DNA of 8,221 nt, taken from positions 8,580 through 16,800 of the forward strand of contig LFRX01000038.1 in assembly GCA_001512985.1 (NCBI GenBank). Direction: 5' to 3'. Every line of letters starts with the position of its first letter. The first letter of the stretch is position 1. The stretch comes from Acholeplasmatales bacterium DTU056. GTDB taxonomy: Bacteria > Bacillota_I > Bacilli_A > ML615J-28 > CAG-698. Both the position numbers and the translations under genes were made by a program. The notes below the pieces were generated by a model that made no database searches, had not been told where the DNA came from, and worked only from the letters and a program-made list of their open reading frames with translations. Shown here in pieces: positions 1-5,900 of this stretch.

Positions 1-1429
1 TGAATATCTAGGTGTAAGTGGTTTATTCACAAGTATTATGTCTGTTCTCTCTCTTGTTGAATTAGGGGTTGGCCCAGCAATAATATTTACATTATATGAA
101 CCACTTGCTAATAAAGATGAGAATAGATTAAAATCAATTATGGCGTTGTATAAAAAACTATATATAATTATAGGTATTATTATTTCAGTAATAGGATTAA
201 TTATCAGTCCATTTTTAAGCATATTTATTAAAGATACTCTCGATATAGATAATTTAAAGCTAATTTATCTATTATTTTTATTAAACACTTCAATAACATA
301 TTTCTTTACATACAAAAGGTCCTTAATTATAGCTGATCAAAGGGAATATATTGTTAATATTTTTCGTTATTCTTTCTTTTTAATAATGACTATTATGCAA
401 ATAGTTTTATTATATTTAACAAGAAGTTTTATATTATTTTTGCTAACGCAGTCATTAACTATTTTTATAGAAAACTTAAGTATTAATATAAAAGCTAATT
501 CACTCTACCCATTTCTAAAAGACAAGAATGTGGAAAGTATAGATGTTGATACTAAAAACAAGATTTTGAAAAATACTGGTGGAGTTATGATAAGTAAGGT
601 AAGTGGAATCTTAGTTAACTCAACTGATAACCTTATTATTTCCGCTTATATTGGTTTAATACCTGTAGGTTTATATTCGAATTATCTTTTAATCACTTCT
701 GCGTTGAATAAAATATTAGGTCATATTTTTTCTGCTTTAATTCCAGGTTTTGGGAATTTAATAGCAGAAGGTAATGAAGAAAGAGTAAAGGAATCGTTTT
801 ATACAACAATGTTTATTAACCTATGGATTTATTCGTTTTCGGTAGTGTCATTATACATTTTATTAAATCCATTTATTTCTATATGGTTAGGAGACGAACA
901 TTTATTAGATAAAAATTTTGTATTAATGTTTGTTTTGGTATTCTTTTTTGATGGAATTAGAAAAACAGTTTTGTCTTTTAAAAGTGCTTATGGGCTTTAT
1001 TGGGAGGACAGATATAAAGCAATTGTTCAATTAACTGTAAACTTAATCGTCTCATTACTTCTAGTTAAGAAAATGGGAATAGTTGGAGTACTAATTGGAA
1101 CTCTTTCTAGTACATTATTGGGTCCTATTTGGATGGAACCACTTGTTGTTTATAAAAACAAGTTGAGATTTTCATTAAAAATATATGTAAAAAATATTAT
1201 ATGTTTTGTATTAATTAGTATTGTTTCAAGTTTAATAATCATTTACTTTTCCAATCTTATAGATTCTCATTATTTAGTTAAATTTATTGTAAAAGTTTTA
1301 ATGTGTTTAATTATCCCTAATTTAATAATATTTGTAGTATATTTAAAGTCTGATCCAATGAAACATATTAAGACAATACTAACTCAATTATTTAGAAAAG
1401 TATCTAAACGAAATCATAATAGAATATAA
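1..1429 (+). CDS. Wzx-like polysaccharide flippase / oligosaccharide transporter, 5'-truncated
   Basis: The open frame runs in from the window edge (first full codon at base 2) and gives 475 residues ending at the TAA at 1427-1429. The ATG at 38 is internal: the residues before it (EYLGVSGLFTSI) are the conserved first-loop motif of Gram-positive Wzx-type proteins, followed by SVLSLVELGVGPAI. About 40 N-terminal residues with the first membrane helix are therefore missing. The rest is almost entirely hydrophobic helices joined by short basic loops, about eleven or twelve spans, with a basic C-terminal tail (FRKVSKRNHNRI). Such proteins of the MATE/MOP superfamily flip undecaprenyl-linked repeat units of capsule or exopolysaccharide across the membrane. 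The start lies upstream, probably in a polysaccharide cluster that ends here, since a terminator follows at once. Family assignment is firm; the sugar substrate cannot be read. Confidence 0.88.
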   Translation, partial: EYLGVSGLFTSIMSVLSLVELGVGPAIIFTLYEPLANKDENRLKSIMALYKKLYIIIGIIISVIGLIISPFLSIFIKDTLDIDNLKLIYLLFLLNTSITYFFTYKRSLIIADQREYIVNIFRYSFFLIMTIMQIVLLYLTRSFILFLLTQSLTIFIENLSINIKANSLYPFLKDKNVESIDVDTKNKILKNTGGVMISKVSGILVNSTDNLIISAYIGLIPVGLYSNYLLITSALNKILGHIFSALIPGFGNLIAEGNEERVKESFYTTMFINLWIYSFSVVSLYILLNPFISIWLGDEHLLDKNFVLMFVLVFFFDGIRKTVLSFKSAYGLYWEDRYKAIVQLTVNLIVSLLLVKKMGIVGVLIGTLSSTLLGPIWMEPLVVYKNKLRFSLKIYVKNIICFVLISIVSSLIIIYFSNLIDSHYLVKFIVKVLMCLIIPNLIIFVVYLKSDPMKHIKTILTQLFRKVSKRNHNRI

Positions 1430-1465
1430 ATTCATATAATATAATTATTATATAGTGATAAACTT

Positions 1466-1502
1466 AAATGTCGCCATTTGAAATATGGCGATATTTTTGT
1501 TT
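1466..1502 (+). terminator. Intrinsic terminator of the flippase transcript
   Basis: TCGCCAT (1471-1477) pairs with ATGGCGA (1485-1491) around a 7-base loop. The stem can extend outward through a G-T pair and A-T pairs, and it runs into ATTTTTGTTT. It lies about 40 bases after the flippase stop and separates the polysaccharide locus from the next module. Confidence 0.85.
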
Positions 1503-1640
1503 AATATAAGCATTAAGTTAAAGGATTAGTAATTAGGTATACTTTTAATTTTACTGTTTTCATTAATATAATCTAACTAAAGATAATAATACATATTTAA
1601 TATAAACAAAACATAATTTTATTTGTTAAATAATTTTTAT
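1503..1640. other. Gene-free AT-rich spacer
   Basis: Part of a 354-base stretch without a gene between the flippase stop (1429) and the peptidase start (1784). I see no open frame with a ribosome site, no tRNA-like fold and no tandem repeat here. A TATACT at 1538-1543 resembles a -10 box but has no acceptable -35 at the right distance. The useful content of the wider stretch is the terminator before this part, and the promoter and leader after it. Confidence 0.5.
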
Positions 1641-1676
1641 TTCGGAGATTATTTCCTAGTTAATCGTCTTAATATA
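1641..1676 (+). promoter_or_regulatory. Putative ECF-sigma promoter of the peptidase/membrane-protein operon
   Basis: A -35-like block TTCGGAGATTAT (1641-1652) is followed after 12 bases by CGTCTTAATATA (1665-1676). From GGAGAT to CGTC there are 15 intervening bases, close to ECF promoter spacing, and CGTC is a known -10 core for several Bacillus ECF sigmas. The same two blocks recur before the ABC ATPase gene at 4905-4941: the upstream block matches at 10 of 12 bases and the downstream block at 12 of 12. No good TTGACA-like -35 stands 17 bases before the TAATAT inside the block, so a housekeeping promoter explains it less well. Transcription would start near 1676. That the in-window ECF sigma uses this site is inference. 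Confidence 0.6.
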
Positions 1677-1771
1677 TGAGGGAGGAGTTATAGTTATATA
1701 CGATTTTTAACTAATATTTTATGCTGTTAGTCTATTTTGTTTTTATTTTATGTTTAGAAAAAAATTTATGT

Positions 1772-1779
1772 AAGGAAGG
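1772..1779 (+). promoter_or_regulatory. Ribosome binding site that fixes the peptidase start at 1784
   Basis: AAGGAAGG lies a few bases before ATG 1784. The alternative in-frame ATG at 1721 has no Shine-Dalgarno at a working distance and would place a second hydrophobic stretch before a clean signal peptide, so 1784 is preferred. Confidence 0.8.
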
Positions 1780-1783
1780 TAAA

Positions 1784-2917
1784 ATGAAAAGAACAATTGC
1801 TGTACTAGTATTAGTAGCTGTATTTAGTTTATTATTTGGTGTTAATGTTTCGGGATATAGTTCGTCGTTATATGATGAGAAAATTAAAGAAGAACGACTT
1901 GTATTTATTATTAATGAAAAGATAAAACAAGATACTGATGAGACTAAAATAATTATGGATATTAAGTCAATTTATGACTTTGCTGGAAACGAATATAAAG
2001 CCATTGAATTATCTCCAATCGGCTATATGATTTATTCAGTAGAAACGGGTATATTTGTGGAAAGAAGTATGTCAAGTCCCTCCCCTTATTTAAATCAGTA
2101 TAATGATTTATATTATGGGGGACCAACATTTTATTATGCCTTAGATGCGGATAAGTTAAATCATACTGTAGTTGAGGAAAAATTAGCAGCAGAAGATATG
2201 AAATCCTATAAAGATTCTTCAATTGAACTTCATAATACCTTAGTATCAAAAAAAGATACTGCAGTATTAGAATATATTAACACTGGAAATATTAATCAAT
2301 ATAACCAACAAAATAATATTTCCCCTCAAGCAACTGTTCGTGGTGTCATCTATAATACAAATTATTTTAGAAATCTATATTTTTTTGGATATACAGATGG
2401 CGGAAAGTGTGGTTATATTGCCCTTAATATGATGATTGGCTATCATGATAAACATAAAAACATTGGAACCGATGATATTATGGATGATATATATTGGTTA
2501 GATACTAAAAAAACAGGTCTTAAAAGTAATGAAGAGTCTTTATCAGAATATTTATATAGCCTAAAACCTTATAATGGAACAAATGCCAATGATCTTGAAA
2601 GGATAATGAAAGAGTATGAAAAAACCAGAAATTTAACCTTTAGTCATACTTCTAGGATTAAACCTTTTTATACAATTGGAACTGTCATGAGCGCAATTGA
2701 TTATGATCGGCCTGTCGCAGCTGTTGGAGAATTAAATGCTCCAGATGGGTCAGGAAAAGTTGCCCATGTGGTGGTTATTTATATCTATGTAGCTAAAATA
2801 AACTTTTTAGGAATTATTTATGATGCGGATTATACAGTTCATTTTGGTTGGCTAGGCTTCAATGATATTGTTTTGTCTGGCTTCATTGCCAATATTTATT
2901 TCTTTGATAATGTTTGA
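1784..2917 (+). CDS. Secreted C39-like (papain-fold) cysteine peptidase family protein
   Basis: 377 residues from the ATG at 1784. MKRTIAVLVLVAVFSLLFGV is a typical Sec signal peptide with no lipobox cysteine, so the product should be exported and released. An N-terminal region contains YDFAGNEYKAIE (about 64-75) and SPSPYLNQYNDLYYGGP (about 98-114), a pattern I associate with secreted C39-like proteins of Firmicutes. The C-terminal half has the expected catalytic landmarks: GGKCGYIALNMMIGYHD with Cys209, then AHVVVIY with His328, then VHFGWLGFND (352-361). The order Cys, then His in a hydrophobic strand, is that of papain-like or C39-type peptidases. It is not fused to an ABC transporter, so it is not a bacteriocin-leader processing exporter. 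It sits behind the ECF-type promoter and is followed after 72 bases by the anti-sigma paralogue, probably co-transcribed. Substrate unknown; a role in cleaving membrane signalling partners or foreign peptides is only inference. Confidence 0.75.
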   Translation: MKRTIAVLVLVAVFSLLFGVNVSGYSSSLYDEKIKEERLVFIINEKIKQDTDETKIIMDIKSIYDFAGNEYKAIELSPIGYMIYSVETGIFVERSMSSPSPYLNQYNDLYYGGPTFYYALDADKLNHTVVEEKLAAEDMKSYKDSSIELHNTLVSKKDTAVLEYINTGNINQYNQQNNISPQATVRGVIYNTNYFRNLYFFGYTDGGKCGYIALNMMIGYHDKHKNIGTDDIMDDIYWLDTKKTGLKSNEESLSEYLYSLKPYNGTNANDLERIMKEYEKTRNLTFSHTSRIKPFYTIGTVMSAIDYDRPVAAVGELNAPDGSGKVAHVVVIYIYVAKINFLGIIYDADYTVHFGWLGFNDIVLSGFIANIYFFDNV

Positions 2918-2931
2918 TATATTTATTATCC

Positions 2932-2971
2932 ATTCTATTAGTAATAATGCTCAATTATTACTAAATAGAAT
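2932..2971 (+). repeat. Long hairpin between the peptidase and membrane-protein genes
   Basis: ATTCTATT plus AGTAATAAT (2932-2948) pairs with ATTATTACT and AATAGAAT (2954-2971) around a 5-base loop GCTCA, with one bulged A at 2963. This gives 17 base pairs, mostly A-T. No T-run follows, so it is not a standard terminator. It ends two bases before the AGAAGGA ribosome site of the next gene, so it could modulate translation, mark an RNA processing site or be an operator. Confidence 0.7.
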
Positions 2972-2989
2972 AAGAAGGATGAATAGATA

Positions 2990-3562
2990 ATGAAAAAGCT
3001 TATTAAAAGGTTTTTTAGTAGTTATGAGCAGGAAATGTCGCCAGATATTGATATTTCAATATTTAAAAAATATTTTTCAATGAACAAATATAATTATAAT
3101 AAACCATATTTGATATCTATGTTCTCAATTATACCGCGCTATTTTATATTATTAAGTGTATTAATTATACCAGTAATTATTATTGCAAATTTTCCAAAAT
3201 ATTTACATAATATTCCGTATCATATGAAATTATATGATGAAATAGACAAAAAATATGATTTTGTTTACGGGGAACCACTTTTAAAAGTACGAATTAATAA
3301 AAAAGAAAATCTCTATTTTTATTATGCAGTAGAAGATAACTGTAGTTACATAGTTTTTTTGCCTGTAACATATAATAATTATCAAGTTGAAGTATATTGC
3401 AACAGTAATATCATTTTTGATATTGAAACCAATCAAAAAACATATTATTCATATTATATAAGCCACGAATATTATTTAATAGAAATTATTGTTTATCAAA
3501 ATTATAAACGAATATATTATAGATATAAATTTTTAGATTTAACTAATCTTGAAATTAGTTAA
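2990..3562 (+). CDS. Single-pass membrane protein, paralogue of the adjacent anti-sigma factor
   Basis: 190 residues; the ATG at 2990 follows AGAAGGA at 2973-2979. The N-terminal 27 residues, inside the cell, align without gaps to those of the protein at 4246-4833: about 12 identities including K3, K6, FF 8-9, YEQ 12-14, M16, PD 18-19 and D21. One membrane span follows at about 51-67, then a similar linker (NIPYHMKLYDEIDKKYDFVYGE against DLPKDINIWEYLEQQF and YEIVLSE). The remaining external domain is diverged and unusually tyrosine-rich (about 29 Tyr in the whole protein), with two cysteines, 118 and 137, that could form a disulfide outside the cell. No catalytic motif is visible. I read it as a second anti-sigma-like receptor or decoy produced with the secreted peptidase under ECF control. 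The paralogy is seen; the function is inferred. Confidence 0.65.
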   Translation: MKKLIKRFFSSYEQEMSPDIDISIFKKYFSMNKYNYNKPYLISMFSIIPRYFILLSVLIIPVIIIANFPKYLHNIPYHMKLYDEIDKKYDFVYGEPLLKVRINKKENLYFYYAVEDNCSYIVFLPVTYNNYQVEVYCNSNIIFDIETNQKTYYSYYISHEYYLIEIIVYQNYKRIYYRYKFLDLTNLEIS

Positions 3563-3563
3563 A
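3538..3563 (+). repeat. Hairpin over the stop codon of the membrane-protein gene
   Basis: TTTAACTAAT (3538-3547) and ATTAGTTAAA (3554-3563) form a perfect 10-bp stem around a 6-base loop. The TAA stop at 3560-3562 is inside the 3' arm. It lies directly before the main terminator, so the transcript would end in two stacked hairpins. Confidence 0.65.
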
Positions 3564-3565
3564 AT

Positions 3566-3626
3566 AAAACCCCTCATGACTATTAACGGGTTAAAATAAA
3601 TAGTTAGTATGAGGGGTTTTCTTGCT
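3566..3626 (+). terminator. Strong intrinsic terminator of the peptidase/membrane-protein operon
   Basis: AAAACCCCTCAT (3566-3577) pairs perfectly with ATGAGGGGTTTT (3609-3620). Inside, ACTATT (3579-3584) can pair with AATAGT (3599-3604). The 3' arm ends in TTTT. With A-runs on the 5' side and T-runs on the 3' side it could also work in reverse. It insulates the sigma gene from the upstream operon. Confidence 0.88.
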
Positions 3627-3652
3627 TTTTTACGTTTAATTATGTTTTTCTC

Positions 3653-3680
3653 TTTAAATTTTTGGAAAAAATGTTATAAT
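3653..3680 (+). promoter_or_regulatory. Probable housekeeping (sigma-A) promoter of the sigma/anti-sigma operon
   Basis: A consensus TATAAT at 3675-3680 is preceded by TGT, an extended -10, with a weak TTTAAA (3653-3658) 16 bases upstream. Transcription should start near 3687. The clear CGTCTTAATATA block of the two ECF-type promoters is absent, so autoregulation of the sigma gene is not evident. Confidence 0.6.
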
Positions 3681-3706
3681 TAGTCTAGGGTTGCTTTTCT
3701 TAAGTC

Positions 3707-3713
3707 AGGGGGG
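3707..3713 (+). promoter_or_regulatory. Ribosome binding site setting a TTG start
   Basis: AGGGGGG lies six bases before TTG 3720. There is no ATG near it, and the first in-frame ATG is at residue 13, inside the conserved sigma domain, so the TTG start is chosen. Confidence 0.75.
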
Positions 3714-3719
3714 CTTAAT

Positions 3720-4274
3720 TTGAAAGAAGACGTAAAACTTGTTAAAGAATTACAAATGGGGAAGGAAGAAGCATTTAATGCATTATATGAAAAATATTCT
3801 CGTTTGGTTTTTCATATTGTTTTCTCCATGTTAGAATCGCGTGATGATGCCAATGATGTTGTCCAAGATACATTTATGGTTATAATTGAAAAAATTGCTA
3901 CTTTCAATCCGAAGAATAATTTTAAAAGCTGGATAATTCGGATTGCTAAGAATAAGGCAATTGATTTTTTAAGGCAAAAGAATCGCATTGATAAAGATGT
4001 TTGCCTAGATACCTTCGCCGCCAACACCACCTATGACAAGAAAATGACCGATTTTGAATTAATGTTAAGCGAATACCGCGATATTATTAATAAAGATGAA
4101 TTTAATGTGATTACTTTGTACGTTTTTCATCGTTTACAGTTTAGCGAAATTGCCAAAATTTATGATAAGTCTGTAAGTGCTGTAAACAATATATATTATC
4201 GCGGAATCACGAAAATAAAAAAAAGTTTTGAGAGGGAAATAGAATATGAACAAGCAAGTGAAAAGCTTCTTTAA
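3720..4274 (+). CDS. ECF-family RNA polymerase sigma factor (sigma-70 family)
   Basis: 184 residues from a TTG start. Region 2 covers about 17-89: EEAFNALYEKYSRLVF, then DANDVVQDTFM (43-53, the core-binding region 2.2), then WIIRIAKNKAIDFLRQKNR (71-89, regions 2.3-2.4 for -10 melting and reading). A linker rich in D, T and K follows. Region 4 covers about 113-170, with the helix-turn-helix LQFSEIAKIYDKSVSAVNN (139-157) that should read the -35 element. Regions 1 and 3 are absent, and the length is normal for an ECF sigma. It directs RNA polymerase to its own promoter set and is normally held by a membrane anti-sigma, here the next gene, which it overlaps by 29 bases. Likely targets are the matching sites at 1641-1676 and 4905-4941, on both sides of this gene. 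Family certain; ECF subgroup and signal not assignable by eye. Confidence 0.93.
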   Translation: MKEDVKLVKELQMGKEEAFNALYEKYSRLVFHIVFSMLESRDDANDVVQDTFMVIIEKIATFNPKNNFKSWIIRIAKNKAIDFLRQKNRIDKDVCLDTFAANTTYDKKMTDFELMLSEYRDIINKDEFNVITLYVFHRLQFSEIAKIYDKSVSAVNNIYYRGITKIKKSFEREIEYEQASEKLL

Positions 4275-4833
4275 AAATTATGAACAAAATATGAAGCCAG
4301 ATGTAGATCTTGGTTTGTTAAGATCTAAAGTTGCCAGTTTAAAAAAACCTAAACCTAAACATCGTTTTTCATTTTCTTTAACAAAATTGGTCTCTGGACT
4401 TGCAGTTTTAGTTGTGGTAGTTATTAGCGGATTTATTATATCAATGTTTACTCATAAAAGTTATGAAGATTTGCCAAAAGATATTAATATTTGGGAATAT
4501 TTAGAACAACAATTTGGAGATGACTACGAAATAGTACTTTCGGAGAAAAATATTACAAATGGATACATTGATAATTTACAAATCTTCATTTTTAAAGGCA
4601 CAAAAACTGGACAAAATTATTTAGTTGTATATATTTTAAATAATGAGAATAATCCTGATGCTAGTCTTAGTGTTCTAGACAATAATATGGAAGTTTTAAA
4701 AATTGATACAGCCAAAAACCCAATTGGAATGTTTATTCTAGAAAAGCAACGACTAGACTTAGATTTAGTTTTAAGTATAGATAATCAAATTTTTTCTAAA
4801 CAAGTTCAATTACAAATCGATGACAATGCTTAA
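4246..4833 (+). CDS. Putative membrane anti-sigma factor of the ECF sigma
   Basis: 195 residues; ATG 4246 follows GAGAGGG at 4230-4236 and lies inside the sigma gene's last codons, so translation is probably coupled and the two products made in matched amounts. Layout: a basic cytoplasmic segment of about 45 residues with FFKNYEQNMKPDVDLGLLR (8-26), one membrane span at about 46-68, then an external domain of about 125 residues beginning DLPKDINIWEYLEQQF. I see no zinc-binding HxxxCxxC of the ZAS anti-sigma class. The call rests on gene order, overlap and topology, which is the usual arrangement for ECF partners. The cytoplasmic segment would bind sigma; the external domain would sense the signal or be cut to release sigma. 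The gene at 2990-3562 is a paralogue. Confidence 0.75.
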   Translation: MNKQVKSFFKNYEQNMKPDVDLGLLRSKVASLKKPKPKHRFSFSLTKLVSGLAVLVVVVISGFIISMFTHKSYEDLPKDINIWEYLEQQFGDDYEIVLSEKNITNGYIDNLQIFIFKGTKTGQNYLVVYILNNENNPDASLSVLDNNMEVLKIDTAKNPIGMFILEKQRLDLDLVLSIDNQIFSKQVQLQIDDNA

Positions 4834-4866
4834 AAGTAGTTTTATATCACTTTTAAGCATTTTTTT
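4825..4866 (+). terminator. Terminator of the sigma/anti-sigma operon
   Basis: AATGCTTAAAAGT (4825-4837) pairs perfectly over 13 bp with ACTTTTAAGCATT (4849-4861) around an 11-base loop, followed by a T-run to 4866. The 5' arm includes the last codons and the TAA stop (4831-4833) of the anti-sigma gene. Confidence 0.9.
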
Positions 4867-4904
4867 ATTGTATTTTATATTTTTTTATAAAATTTTTAAA
4901 AATG

Positions 4905-4941
4905 TTTGGAGATAATCATATAGGTAAAACGTCTTAATATA
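4905..4941 (+). promoter_or_regulatory. Putative ECF-sigma promoter of the ABC ATPase gene
   Basis: TTTGGAGATAAT (4905-4916), then 13 bases, then CGTCTTAATATA (4930-4941). It matches the site at 1641-1676 in 22 of the 24 block bases, with a spacer one base longer (16 rather than 15 between GGAGAT and CGTC), while the bases between the blocks are largely different. Conservation only in the two blocks is what a bipartite promoter should show. Transcription would start near 4941, about 38 bases before the ATG at 4979. Confidence 0.62.
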
Positions 4942-4978
4942 AGAAAAAAGCTAAAAACATACAAAGTGTGGGGGAAAT

Positions 4979-5851
4979 ATGATAGTTTTAAAAAATGTTG
5001 GATACGATTCTTTCTATGCAACCATCTTAAAAAACATTAATTTATATGTTAAAAGTGGAGAAGTAGTTGCTGTCGTCGGTCCGAATGGAAGCGGGAAAAC
5101 TTCTTTATTAAAACTACTTACAAATCAAGTTGAACCAACAAGTGGCGAGCTTTTTTTGCTTGGAAAAACACATAATGATCCAGATTTTAAATTAGCATTA
5201 AAGTTTGTAACTTATTTGGGTAATGGTTTTTATTTAGATCTTGATGAAACCGTTTTACAACATCTAAAAAAGTTTACATCTGAACATAAATTAACAGAAT
5301 ATTATGTTTTTGATTTAGCAAATCGTTTGCAATTACGATTGTTTAGGAAACTTAATGAATTATCGATTGGTGAGCAACAGCGTTTAAATATATTAAAATG
5401 CTTTGCTAATCCAGGAAAAATAATAGTTTTAGATAATCCAACTGACAATTTAGATCCATTTATCAAAGAAGTAGTCTATGACTTGATCCGTGAGGCTCAA
5501 GCTAATAATAGTGCGATTTTATTAACATCAAATGACTTGTATGAAGTTGAAAAGATTGCCAATCGCTTAGTCTTTCTAATTGATGGACAAATCGAATTAG
5601 ATAAGACATTAGAAGAATTAAAACGTCCAAAAGAACGAATTGTAAAAGTGATGAATACGGATCACATTATTATTTTAAAAGACCTGGTCTTAGAGGGATA
5701 TGATGAAACTTCCTATACGTATCGTTATACAGGAAGTATGGATAAGTTGCTAAAATACCTTTCTGATTTCGAACTATTCTCATTCACAATCGAAGAAGTC
5801 AGTTTGTATGAAAATATTAAAAGGTATTGTAATCGATTAGCTTACAAATAG
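4979..5851 (+). CDS. ABC transporter ATP-binding protein with degenerate catalytic residues
   Basis: 290 residues; ATG 4979 follows GGGGG at 4970-4974. The nucleotide-binding domain has an intact Walker A (GPNGSGKT, 34-41), a recognisable signature (LSIGEQQR, 128-135) and a Walker B aspartate (IIVLD, 148-152). However, the residue after that Asp, normally the catalytic Glu, is Asn153 (DNPTDNLDP, codon AAT). The switch His is Asn185 (LLTSNDLYEVE, codon AAT). The Q-loop position (VTYLGNGFYLDLDETV) has no Gln. Residues from about 220 form a C-terminal domain ending IEEVSLYENIKRYC, like the tail of CcmA/NatA-type ABC-2 exporter ATPases. No permease gene is adjacent, so a partner must be elsewhere or the protein acts without one. 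ATP binding and dimer formation look possible; normal hydrolysis looks doubtful. Expression is probably ECF-controlled from 4905-4941. The ABC family is certain; the substrate is unknown. Confidence 0.88.
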   Translation: MIVLKNVGYDSFYATILKNINLYVKSGEVVAVVGPNGSGKTSLLKLLTNQVEPTSGELFLLGKTHNDPDFKLALKFVTYLGNGFYLDLDETVLQHLKKFTSEHKLTEYYVFDLANRLQLRLFRKLNELSIGEQQRLNILKCFANPGKIIVLDNPTDNLDPFIKEVVYDLIREAQANNSAILLTSNDLYEVEKIANRLVFLIDGQIELDKTLEELKRPKERIVKVMNTDHIIILKDLVLEGYDETSYTYRYTGSMDKLLKYLSDFELFSFTIEEVSLYENIKRYCNRLAYK

Positions 5852-5900
5852 GTAGGGGTTAAGTAAATAAGTCATTGGGTTAATAAAATCGCTTATTCGA

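Noticed and set aside
1538..1543. TATACT as a -10 box of a housekeeping promoter for the peptidase operon
   Set aside because: There is no acceptable -35 at 16-18 bases and no TG extension, and it lies about 240 bases before the start codon in very AT-rich DNA.
1721..1783. Longer peptidase start at ATG 1721
   Set aside because: It has no ribosome site at a usable distance, while ATG 1784 has AAGGAAGG and begins a clean signal peptide.
1962..2249. 95-codon open frame on the minus strand
   Set aside because: It lies wholly inside the peptidase gene, has no ribosome site or recognisable domain, and is a shadow frame.
3661..3690. A possible third ECF-type promoter before the sigma gene (TTTGGAAAAAAT, then AGTCTAG)
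   Set aside because: The first block resembles the -35-like block, but the second block lacks CGTC, starts three to four bases too close and does not match CGTCTTAATATA. The extended -10 TATAAT explains the site better.
3812..4030. 72-codon open frame on the minus strand
   Set aside because: It is a shadow of the conserved ECF sigma gene, without its own signals.
4979..5851. Bacteriocin exporter or immunity ABC system formed with the C39-like protein
   Set aside because: The ATPase lacks a permease neighbour and is catalytically degenerate, the C39-like protein is secreted and not fused to a transporter, and no small double-glycine-leader peptide gene was found.
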